Below, in pieces: positions 1 to 12,000 of a stretch of DNA of 64,000 nt. The stretch is taken from contig JABABA010000018.1 in assembly GCA_014238415.1 (NCBI GenBank), positions 23,679 through 87,678 on the forward strand, in the 5' to 3' direction. The translations under genes and the position numbers were made by a program. Below the pieces are notes generated by a model, which searched no databases, was not told the origin of the DNA, and saw only the letters and a program-made list of their open reading frames with translations. Positions within the stretch are counted from its first letter, which is position 1, and every line of letters starts with the position of its first letter. The stretch is from Planctomycetota bacterium (GTDB lineage Bacteria; Planctomycetota; UBA1135; GCA-002686595).

Positions 1-3000
1 TAGGGAGAACTCGGATTATTATGGAACAAGACCAAGCCGAGGCAAGTGTTGTTCCGCAATACAGGCAGCAGTTCGCGATCACTCTCCGGAAGCAAGGGCG
101 AACCCGCATGGAAACAGGCCGACCAGCCAGCGTCCTCCGTGGGAGTGAGACCAACGAACTCCCAAGGAGCTGGCGTATAGAACGCCGGATCGCTCTCATC
201 GAGAGAGTAGATCTCAAAATCATCGTGGTAAAGCAGGCTTGGATCGGGGTACGGCGTTGCCTCTACGGAGTCAAATGATGTAGTCGCATGGTGGGAAAGT
301 AGCAGAGCCCCACCACTGCGGGGAGCAGCGTCTCCCGGTGGCCGGTCGAATCCGTACTCGGGCACTGCGATCACGGCTGTCACATCATCAGGACGAAGAG
401 TACCTTCGGGCCAGGCATACAAGAGGTACACGCTCTGACCATCTACACGGGTACGGGTGGACCCAACGATATTCATCGGAACCGGATCAGGCTCAATTGT
501 CACAGGAGGTTCGGAGGAAGTGTCGGTCGCCTGGTTCGAGACACCATGTTCAACACCACTTGAGTCGAGGTAGGCTGGATCGTTGTGCCAGAGACGCCAG
601 CCTTCCGTCGGATTGCTGCCATTGATCCCCCAGCGGTACTGGATGAAGGCGCCGGTGTTGTGCCACACATCGCGCGGGCGCTTCGAATTCCAAGGATGCA
701 GTTCATGGCCATTCCAGCGCAGACCGATCCCCACTGCGGCCACATTACTCCCGGGAGAATAGGCCTTAGGTACATTGATGCCGTGTACCGTCACTTTGAA
801 TGCGATGTCGTAATCAACCCAGCTGGCGTCTCCCACCATGAACAGGCGGTCAAAGCCATCAGTCACGTTTTCTAGAGCGAGTTGGCCGGTGACTGGGTTG
901 GTGCCAACGGTCCATTGGCCGTCGACTAGCTGCACGATGGAGTCAGGAGGTCCACCTATCGGCACGCTCGACCAGTCAGGGCTGTACACGCTCGGCCAAG
1001 TGGTACTGGCATTCCACTCAAAGTGGATGTTGACGAAGGATTCCAAGCCTTCATCATCGACCGCATGCACCTCGACCAAATTCGCCCCTGGGATTGCACC
1101 GAAGTCATCCGAATTGAAGTCGTTTGCATCAGGGGCCGAATCAATCTCAATGCAATAGTCGCCCGCATGAATTAGGCGCGAGCTCGGGTTGTATGGTGCC
1201 CAAGCGTCACTTGCCACACCGAGCTTCAGGTCAATCCAATCACCGCCATTGAGGCGGTACTCAGATGTCAGCACATCTCCGGCGAGGTCCTCGATCCGAC
1301 CCTGCAGATTCAGCCACTTTTGGGTCGTCCCAAGATCACCGAAGCGACGTTCATAGCCGCCTGGGACCTGAACCGCGTTCCAGACGCTGATCACTGGCGG
1401 CTGTCCCTGGCCAATCGGCAAGGTGGTCACAGAGTAGATGTCAGAGAAGGACTCATTAGGCACAAGCTCTTGATCACGAGCACCCACCTTCAAGTAGTAA
1501 TTCGTTCCAGGGTCAAGTCCATTCAGTGTGTAGCTCTGCGTCCAGGAACTAGATAGGACAGTCGTGGTCGTCCCCAAAGCCGTGGTGATTCCGTATTCAA
1601 TCCAGCCAGCAGAGGCCTCTTCTGTGCCCCAATCAACACTGATCGTGGTTTCTCCGGACGCCACAGCATCCACCGCATAGATCCAAGGGGCGCTCAAATC
1701 CACCGGGACGCCTCCATCTTCGGGGTCGATGGGATTGAGAACATCGAAGATGTAGTCCACCTGGAGGCTGACCAAAGCCGCCGGATCCAAACCTGTGGCT
1801 GCCACAAAGGGACCAGCCTGGTCGATGATCAAGTCCGCCGGGGCCGATACAGGCAGGCTAAAATTAGTCCCGTCTGTGGAGTGGCTGAACTGCCAGGTGT
1901 CGGAAAGGACATTTCGGCTTACGCGCAGCTTGAGCCCAACGAGGTCTGCCCCACCGGAGCTCCAAATCGACGTGGGCGCCCCGATTTCAGTAGTAAACCC
2001 CGCGATGTGAGTCACGACCCGGACTTCGATGTCTCCGTTCACTAGCGAGTGCTCGGCAAAGAAGCGCACCCAATCACCGACGCTATTCGAGGCCTCGAAG
2101 CCCCGAGCAACGCCTGGCTGATTGAACACATCGGTGATGGAGAGCTCCAGATCCATATCCGCATCACTCATGAATTGCACCAACGGAGCAAGCATCGGAA
2201 CGGCGAGCGGGCTAAGGGACTCACCGCCGCTCTGCTCCCAATTGAAAAGAGCTTCGCCGGTCCCGGCCCCCACCACAGACATCTGTCCTGGCCGGGCCAC
2301 CGCAGCTAGATTCCAAAGCTCTTGGTCTAGGTTGGGATGATTGAAATCCGCCGAGGTCCACTTCACGATTGCACCCGTGTCGAATGACCCGATTACCGGC
2401 ACCATCGCGTGTCCACAGCCATCGGTTCCGGTGAGCCGGTAGTGATAGGTGGTCAGAGGATCTAAATTGGTCAACACATATTCATGTTCCAACTGCGGGC
2501 CTGGGCCCACCTGGGATCCCAAGTCAACATTTGCGTCCAGGCCATAGGCCAGCGTCACGCTTGCGGGTAAGTCCGTGGAGAAAGTAACCCGCGCAGTAGT
2601 GCCAAAGGTCTCGATGCTCACGGGACCAATTACAGCGATCTGGGGATCCAGATCAAAAATCGCAGTCAAGGTGAGATCACTGAGCAGTTCCACTGACACA
2701 GGGTTAGCGTTCAGCAGGCTGGGGTCCGTCCAGCCAACAAAGATGCTGCAAGGATCGGGCACGGCCAAGACTTGAACCGTGGGCTCGCACCAGTACTCAT
2801 AGACGCTCGGGTTGCTGCCCACGAGATTGCCCTCAGGGGTCGCGCTAATCACACCGGTTCCGGTGCCTTGAGTGGCCAGGGTCAAGGTGCGCAGGGTTGA
2901 GCCGGCAATTTCCCCATCCTCGCCAATGATCGGTGCATCGGCGCTATTTGCAATCCAATCCACATGTGCATCGAACGTGGGCGGAGAGGCCCCAGCGTTG

Positions 3001-6000
3001 CCCACATAGAGGCCCAGTGTGTTCACCGCCAGTGGTCCCTCGATACCCGGCGTTGGTAGCCAAGTGATGCCATTGTCGGTGGAATAGTACACGGTCCAAG
3101 TGTCAGCCGTTCGGGATACGCGCAAGCCCAAGCGGCTGGGAGAGCCAACTACTTGTATGTTGAAACCTCCCCCAACGGGGCTGCCCGCAATCTGCTTGCC
3201 GTAGACGAACAAGCCGCTAGCGTTTGAATAGAAGTCGACCCGAACGAAGTTCGCGTCATCTTGCTCATAGAGAACCCCTTGATCTTGACTATTCGCAACG
3301 GGAACAGAGTCCCACCAGAATTCATGTGCAAAGTCTGTGTCCCGCAGCGAGTGCCGCATGCGCGCGGGCATCTGGGCCGAGTTGCTCCAAGCGTTGTGAA
3401 CTGACCCCCCTGGCACACTCAGCACAAGGTGCGCGTCCGAGGTACCGGCTCCCTGCAGCACAAAACTGGAGGCCGCCCCTGCAGCCTGGGGATCATAGAA
3501 AGTCCACTCCGCCCCCAGGTCTCCGCACAAATTGAAATCCTCTGTGATTCGAGTCGCCGTCTCAAATTGACCAGGCTCGGGAAGCGACGACCCGGTCAGG
3601 CCGGTCGCAATGATCTCAAAGAAATAATCCGAGTCATCCGCGAGGCCCACCAGATCAGCCGTGTGGAACTGCCCATTGGGAGTGCTCACAAAGTCACCAA
3701 AGGTCAAATCGAGGCCATAGTTCACTACGCAGCCCGCGGGCAAGCTGGTCTCCCAAGTCAGGGTTGCTCCATCGAGCCCCGCCACAACCTGCACATTGCT
3801 GATACTAGGAGGGGTCGTGTCCGCATCAAAGACCGCCTCAATCGTGTGATCCACAGTCATGTCAATCAACAGGGGGTTTGCATTGCCAAGAGACACCCCA
3901 TCCACGATCCACTCGCTGAGAACCTGCAGGGGCTCGGGAGTCGCTGTCAGAACAATCGCTTCTCCACAGAAGTACTGCCAGGCACTTCCACCCAAGGCCA
4001 CCCCTTGGGGCTGCACATCCACCTGCCCCAAACCGGTAGTGGAAAGGAACAGGGTCTTGGCCACGGCCCCGCTGATGGAGCCATCTTCGGGCACCAAGGG
4101 CACGTCCAGAACATTGGCCACATAGTCCACTGCCGCCGTGTAGGACGGAGCGGATGCACCGCCAGCAGTTCCCGCATAGAGCCCCAACTGGCTCGGCTGC
4201 AGACCCAAACTGAAAGGAGTGGTCGCTGTCCAGAGCAGCCCGTCCAGGGACCAGGAAACGGTCCAGAGATCTCCATCGCGAGCGATCCGCAATCCAACAC
4301 GCTCCAAGAGGGCCGTGTCAGGAGCGATCACCGCATTCAGAGTGTGGCTGCCACCGAACGCATCGCTGCCGGAAACATGCAGGTGCAAACCGCTCAAGCT
4401 CAAGGAGAGATCCGCACGCACCCAGTTCTGGGTCCCATCAGAATAGAGCACGCCCTGGATCTGCTGAACCAGAGCTGGAACCGAATCCCAGACGATTTCA
4501 TGATCGAAACTCACCGGGTTGATCGCACGCACCACCTGGGGCGGCATCGGAATCGAACCCTGATCGGGATAGACGTCAGCTCCACCCACCACATCGATCA
4601 GCAACCAGGCATCATCGCTCCCCTGTCCGCTGATGGACATGGAGCCGAGCAGGTTGGGGTCGAGCAGGGACCAGGCCTGTTGCGGGGCATCGCACTGGTT
4701 GAAGTCGTCGCTTACGGTGGAGCCCGTGGAGAAGCCTCCATCGAAGGGAATGCCATCACCGGCACCGCCGACTGCATCGGTGGCGGTGATCTGGAACAGG
4801 TAGGAGCTCTCCCTGGTGAGACCGGAGAGTTCCACCGAGTGCACAACCGTGCCGAGACTGGCCACGCTTGCTCCCGTGGGCGCACCGATGCCATAGTTCA
4901 CATCGCAGACCGCTGGCTTGCTGGTGGTCCAGGCAACCGTCGCACGATCCAGGTATGACTCAACCACGACGTTCTCGATCACCGGGGGTGAGGTGTCGAG
5001 CACAAAGGTTGCGTCCACCAGATGATCCTGGTCCATTACAAGGTCGAGGGGAAGCGCCACGCTCGGCACGTTGTTCACCAGCCAGCCATCGAAGAGCCAA
5101 CCCGGATCAGGTATCGGAGTCAATGAAACCGGATCCTGGCACCAATACTGATAGACCGCCGGAGTGCCTCCCAAGTCAGTTCCCTGGGGCGAAACAACCA
5201 CCTGGCCTGCGCCGTTGATCAGCCGGGTCAGAGTGGTGGGAGTGACGTCCACCAAGGGCCCATCATCTCCGGTGAACGGCGCTCCGCCTGGGGAGTTGAC
5301 CAGGAAATCTGCCGTCGCGCTAAATTCCTCGGCCCCGCTGTAGTTACCGGCCCAAAGGGAAACAGCGGTCGGGTCGAATGTCGGCAGGCTAAGGCTGGGC
5401 GCAAGTTGCCAGACAAGCCCATCCCACCACTCAAAGCTCCACTGGGATCCGGAACGAGTAACACGGAGTTGAATCGGCAGAGCAGCCGTCGAAATGTCCA
5501 CACTCGATCCTCCGATGAGGAGCAGCAAGGGTCCGGCGGCCGCTCGGTAGACGTCACATCTCAAGAAGGTGAGAGCATCGACCTCAAGCAGCATGCCCTG
5601 AATGTGGATCCCTGCCAGAGGGCTTGGATCTGAGTCCCAGCGCAATTCCCACTGGAAGTCTCCCGGGCCCAATGACCGGCTCATGCGACCAGGCAGATCA
5701 TTCGGGTCCGGAACATGGGCACCCGCCGCAACAGACAGGACCAGACCCGCATCCTGCGAACCGGCTCCAACGAATTCGTAGGAATAGTCGGCAGCCTGAT
5801 TCGTGGCATCCACCCATGCCCAGGGGGCTGGCGGAAGAGGGCCGCAAACGTTGAAGTGCTCATCATCCAAGACCGGGGAACTGTCATCATCAATAATCAG
5901 GATCTCGTGGCTGGACGCCAGGGGATCGAGGCTGGCTCCCAGGGCGGGGTCCAAGTCGAGGATCAGGGTCTCTGACGGCTCCGCGAGTTGGTCCTCATGC

Positions 6001-9000
6001 AATTGCAGGAGAATGGTTCCAGCAATCTGGCCCGCAGGAATGGTGATCAAGCCGCCAGAAAGCGAATCGCTGAAGTCCAGACCAGCATCCGCAGAGGAAG
6101 CCGCCGACACGGAATAACTGACGATGGTCTCACGACCTGACACAACAGAGAGCTTGACATCCGCTCTCAGCACCAGATCTCCTTCGACGACCTCCTGTGA
6201 AGCCAACACAAAGCCCAGCACCGGCGGCGGATCGAGATCGTTGATCGTGAGCACATGAGCCGCAAGAAGGCCCGGCAATGCAGTGTCGGTCGCGACCAAA
6301 GTCACAACAAGATCCTCGGGGAGTTCGTGCAGTCCGTCCGCTAGCAACCCGATACTGACCACCGCACTTGTACTGAATGCAGGGAAAGTCGCAGATAGAG
6401 GCTCCGTAGCATCGCCGCCACTGGCGGGACCAGCATAGGCAAGATCAATAGTCACCGGAACGGAAGCCGGAGCAGAGAGCGACAAATCCAGCAGGGAAGT
6501 CGTTCCCTCATCTCCCGCCGAAGTGGCGAGCGCAAACTCGACGCTCGGAGGAGTTTCATCGTCCAACAGAGACACATCATGGCTCGCGCCCAACCCAAGC
6601 CCACAATTCAAGAGATTTTGGAGGGTGACGACTGCGTGCTCGGTTCCCTCAAAGTCCCCGTCATCGATTCCGCTTAGGTCCACCGAAGATGTCAGACCTC
6701 CCGCGGGGATCACGAGGCCCGTTTGCTGGGAGAGAGCGTAGTCAAGGCCGAGCTCGGCACTCCCCGAGACACCAAGATCGAACTGGGAGTCAAACGAGGA
6801 AAGTCCACTCAGCTGAATATCCAGAGTGTGGCTCAGTACGCCTTCAGGCGCCTCGCTTGCTGACAGAAGGAACGATACCTCTGGAAGGACTTCGTCATTC
6901 TGAATGGTGACAATGTGCTCGACCGTCAACCCCAAGGTCGCGTTGGTTGGTACACCCAGGAGGAGGCGCACATCCTCGTCATTCTCATAGATCAGGTCGG
7001 GGATAGTCGAAAGGACCAGATCAAAGGTGCTCGCGCCAACAGGAATCTCAAGGGGCGAATTCTGGCTCAGGGTGTAGTCTTCTCCCTGAAGGGCTGCCCC
7101 CAGGCTGCCAAAGGTGACCCGCACGGACTTGCCTGAAACCGCTGGCGCTCCGAGAGCATCAAACAGCCCCAGGGTCACCAGCACACTGGCTTCACCATCT
7201 TCCAAAACGCTTGATGAGGCACTCAGGAACTCGACCACTGGTGGATCGTCGTTGTCCCCAATGTCCAGCAGAAAAGCTGTGGCCAGGCCAAGACTCGCAT
7301 TGATTGGTGGGCCCAGATCCAGCTGAAGAGTCTCAACCAACTCATCAATAAGATCGTCGATCAAGTTGATCTGGACGCTTGCCTGAACCAGCCCTGGAGG
7401 AACAACGAATTCTGTCTGGGGCAGAACGAAGTCCAGACCGTCGGTCGCTGTGCCGGAGAGCACAAAGGGCACACGCACCTCCAAACCGGAAGGTGCATTC
7501 AAATCCAAGAGGACGTTGTAGATGCCATCTCCTTCGTTGACAGCAGAGACCCCGATGGCGAATTCCGCGACAGGAGGCATATCATCGTCCGTAATTGTGA
7601 CCGTATGCTCGACCGGAACGCCCAGGCTGGCGAAGTCCGCACTCTGGATGGTCAGGACTATGGTCTCATCGAGTTCATGGAGCAGGTCACCGATCAGATC
7701 CAGGTCCAGGGTCGCGGCGACCTGCCCCTCGGGAATCACCAAGGTCGCGGCCACGCCGCTGTAGTCCACCAGAGGGGTCGCGGTCCCCCCCACTCCGATG
7801 TCCAAGACGATCTCGCGTCCTGAAGGAGCATCCAGAGCAAGACCTATACTGGTCGAACCGGCAGCCTCATCGACCGCTGAAGCAGGAGAGATAAATGCAA
7901 CCACCGGGGGCTCGTCATCATCGCTGATCGTAGTGGCGCTGGTCCCCTGTGCCCCCGGTAGCGCATTGATGAGAGCGCCCATGGACAGTTCGATGGTCTC
8001 ATCCGCTTCATCCAACACATCGTTCACAATGAAGAGATCGAAGCTGGCGCTCAGGTTCCCGGCCAGAATGTCCACGCTCGCAGGAACGCCTGAGTAGTCC
8101 GCAGGCGTGGTGGCTGTTCCGCCAACAATCAGCGGCACGGTCACATCAAGGCCTGAAACAGCAGACAATGTCAAGGTAATCGATGTGCTGCCAATCCCTT
8201 CGGCAACCGCGCTCCCCGGGAGATCGAACCCTACGGATGGCGTCACATCATCATCGATGAGGGTAAGTGTGTGCGCATCCACAAGACCCAAGGAAGTATT
8301 CACAGGAGCAGAAAGCGTCAAGACCAGGGTCTCGTCCAACTCATCAAGGGCGTCATCGAGCAAGACCAACGGGATCTCGAAACTGGCAGTGCCCGCAGGA
8401 ATCAAGACTGTCACCGGAACGCCCGAGTAGTCAGCTCCATCAGTTGCGGTTCCGCTGATCAGAAGTGCTGCGCCAGCATCCAGACCTGATACAGCGTCAA
8501 GCAGCACGCGAATCACATGACTACCAGCAGCCTCAGAAGCTGCGGATGCAGCCAGCTCAAAACTCATGGTGGGCGCCGGGTCATTATCCGCCAGAGTCAC
8601 CATGTGCGTGAGAGACCCTCCAAGAGTTGCATCCACGGCATTGGACAAAGTCAGGACAACCGTCTCGTCCCCCTCGTGCAGGACGTCATCCACCAGATTC
8701 AAGACAACTTGAGCTCCGAGCTGGCCCGCAGGGATGGTGACCTCTGGCGAAGCAAGGGAATAATCATCCCCGTCCAGGGCTGTCCCCCCCAGGACCGGGG
8801 AAACCACCGCATCCACACCCGATACCACATTCAAGCTGACCTGCAAGAAATGCTGCCCATTCCCCTCGCCAGCGAGACTCTGGGCAAGGTCAAACTCAAT
8901 TACCGGCAGGGGATCATTGTCTGCAATCGTCAGCGTGTGTTGGGACAGGACACCGAGGATTCCATTCTGCGGGTTGACCAGATCAATGATCAGGGTCTCC

Positions 9001-12000
9001 GTGTGTTCGTATCGCAAGTCCTCAATCAGGGCCACGTCGAGACTTCCCGCAGCCACCCCTGCAGGGATCGAGAGCGTTCCTGCCACTGGTGCATAGTCCT
9101 GGCCCTCCAGAGCAGATCCGCTCAAGACCAAGTCCGCGCTGACCACCTGCCCCGAGGGAGCCGACAGAACGAACCCGATCTGCTGCACCCCGTCTGCCTC
9201 ACCCGCAGAACTGCCGCCCAGGACAAAGGCCAAGGTGGGGGCCACATCGTCGTCAGTCAAGGTCACGGTGTGCGCCTGGGTAACGCCCAAGCCAGCATTC
9301 ACTGCCGCACCCAACAAGACGGCAATCGTCTCGTCCGGCTCGTCGAGCAGATCATCGACCAGGCTCAGATTCACCAGCACCGACTGGGCGCCAGCCGGGA
9401 TCACCACGGGTGAAGCGTCGATGCCGTAGTCAGCCGGATCGATCGCAGTGCCGCTCACCGTGAACGGAATCGTCACATCAAGCCCCGAAACCGCATCCAG
9501 ACTGATGCTCACGACATGGGAACCGGCGCCCTCAAGCACGGTCGAGCCCGCCAGATCGAACTGCACCACCGGCGGCAAGTCATCATCCAGAATCGTCGAA
9601 ATGTGCGAGACCTGGGCCCCAAGCGTCGCGTTGCCGGGTACACCCAGCGTCACCACCACGGTCTCGTCAAGCTCATCAAACAGGTCCTCGGCCACATGCA
9701 GGCCAACTGATACCGACAAGGAACCGGCCGGGATCACCACCGGCGAGGCATCAATACCATAGTCAAGAGGGTCCACAGCCGTGCCACCCACCGTGAACGG
9801 CACCGTCACATCCAGCCCAGAAGCAGTGTCCAAGCTGATGCTCAGGGGATGGGTCACCGGGTCCTCGATCACCGATGAACTCGCAAGGTCGAACTGCACC
9901 ACCGGCGGCAGGTCATCATCCACCAGGGTGAGCGTATGCACACCGGGTACCCCCAAGCTGGCGTTGGAAATCCCACTCAGAGCGAGCACCACGGTCTCGT
10001 CCAGTTCGTCGAGACTGTCACCCTGAGGAGTCAAGGTCAGGTTCGCCGTGAGAGCCCCCGCAGGGATCGTAAAGCTGGTACTGGCCAGGGTGTAGTCGCT
10101 GCCATCGGTAGCCGTGCCCCCCACCGCAACCGAACCAGTCACCGACAAACCCGAGGGAACATCAAGAGCCACCTCGATCAGCTGATCCCCGGCACTTTCG
10201 GATACGGAACCAGTAGCATTGACAAAGCTGATCACCGGAGGCGCATCATCATCGACGGCCACCAGGAGAAAGTCCTGCAGTTCCCCCAGATCCGCATCGT
10301 CACCTGGCAGCAAGCTGAGAACAAGCTCCTCATCGAGCTCATCTAGCGCATCGTCCAGCAGTTCCAATTGAAGAACCGCACTGACCTGACCTGCGGGGAT
10401 GCGAATTGACCCATGACTGCGATTGAAGAAGTCCAGGCCTTCAGAGAGCGAGCCTTCCAAACCATAGGAGACATGGATGTCGAAGGACGCAGGACCCAGG
10501 AGGACAAGGTCGAGATCAACGATGCCCGCCCCCTCCGGGTAGCTTCCGCCAGCGGCCACGAATGCAACCAATGGCTTGGGGTCATCATCATTCAAGGTCA
10601 GCACGTGCTGAGCCAAGGGGCCAAGGGTGCCTGGGCTGACATCGGTCAGGCTCAGTGCAAGGTCCTCTGGATGCTCAAAAAGGCCGTCCTGCAAGATCTT
10701 CAGGTGTATTGCGGCGCTGGTCTGCAGCGCTGGAATCGTCAGGGAACCTTGCCCGGGATCAAGATAGTCGCCGCCCAGGCCCTGCTGGGCGTTGCCACCA
10801 AGGGCATAGGACAGGTTCAGTTCAAAGGCGCTTGGCCCCGAGAGCAGCACCTGCACATAAACCGAACCAAGGTCCTCACGTGTCCGTGAGGAGGCCGCGA
10901 CAAACTGCACCACAGGAGGGGCATCCTGATCATGGATCAAGACTGCGTGTCCCTCAGATCCCGGAGTCGCCCCCACAGGAATGCTCAGGTCGAGGGACTC
11001 GTCTCCCTCATAAAGGCCATCGGAAAGAACCTGTACCGGAATGCCCAGCACCAGGCTGCCCGCCGGAATCACATGGCTTGTCGCAAGCGGCACGTAGTCG
11101 CTGCCGGACAACGCAGATCCCCGAGCACCAATTGTAAAGGGCACATCAAGGCCAGAAACAGCCGTCAAGGCGACCTCAACCACCGCCGTCTGCCCCTCAT
11201 TCATGTCCGAAGAGGACAACACGAACCCCGGGGTCGGGGTCGCGTCATCATCAAGAATGGTATGAACATGCACCATCGGAGGTGCGAGGATCGCGTTGAC
11301 AGGTGCAACAAGACTAAGCTCGATGGTCTCGTCCAATTCGTCGAGTTCGTCATCCAGGATCGGCACGAATGCCTGGGCCGTCAGGGTGCCAGCGGGAAAG
11401 TGCACAGTGCCAGCAGGTGCAAGGTAGTCGTCCCCTACACCAGCAGTTCCTCCCATCAGCAGATCGACGCTCACAGCCAGCCCCGAGAGTTCTGTGAGTT
11501 CCAATTCAATCACCCGATCACCCGGGGCCCCTTCCAATTCCGAGCTGGAGGCCTGCACGAACTGCACATTCGGAGGGAGATCGTCGTCCACAATCGTAAG
11601 CACGTGAACCGTGGAACCGCTCAAGATCGCGTTCGTGGCCGCGCCGAGGGTCAATATGACAGTCTCATCCAGTTCGTCGAGCAGATCGTCTTCAATGCTG
11701 ACTTGAATCACCGCGCTGGTTGTTCCCGCAGGCAGAAGAACAGGAGACGAACTGACGCCAAAGTCTGGCCCTTGAGCAGCGCTACCCGAAACAATAAAGG
11801 GCACACTGACATCAAATCCCGAGGGCGCGGAAAGTTGAATCTGGACCGAAACCGTGGCGACGTCTTCCTGGTGTGAAGAGGTCCCAAGTACAAAGCCGAT
11901 GGTCGGCTGCGGGTCCGAGTCTTCCAGGGACAGGGTGTGGGTGACCTGTGAACCCAAAACCCCATCAACTGGCGCGCCGAGGGTCAGGACAACGGTTTCT

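Noticed and set aside
3429-4958. 509-aa plus-strand ORF in the listed track
   Set aside because: Antisense to the giant minus-strand CDS; no recognisable motifs; caused by GC-rich codon usage.
8517-9413. 298-aa plus-strand ORF and repeated ~70-130 aa plus-strand ORFs (7522-12995)
   Set aside because: Antisense translations of the Calx-beta repeats; their mutual similarity only reflects the repeat array.
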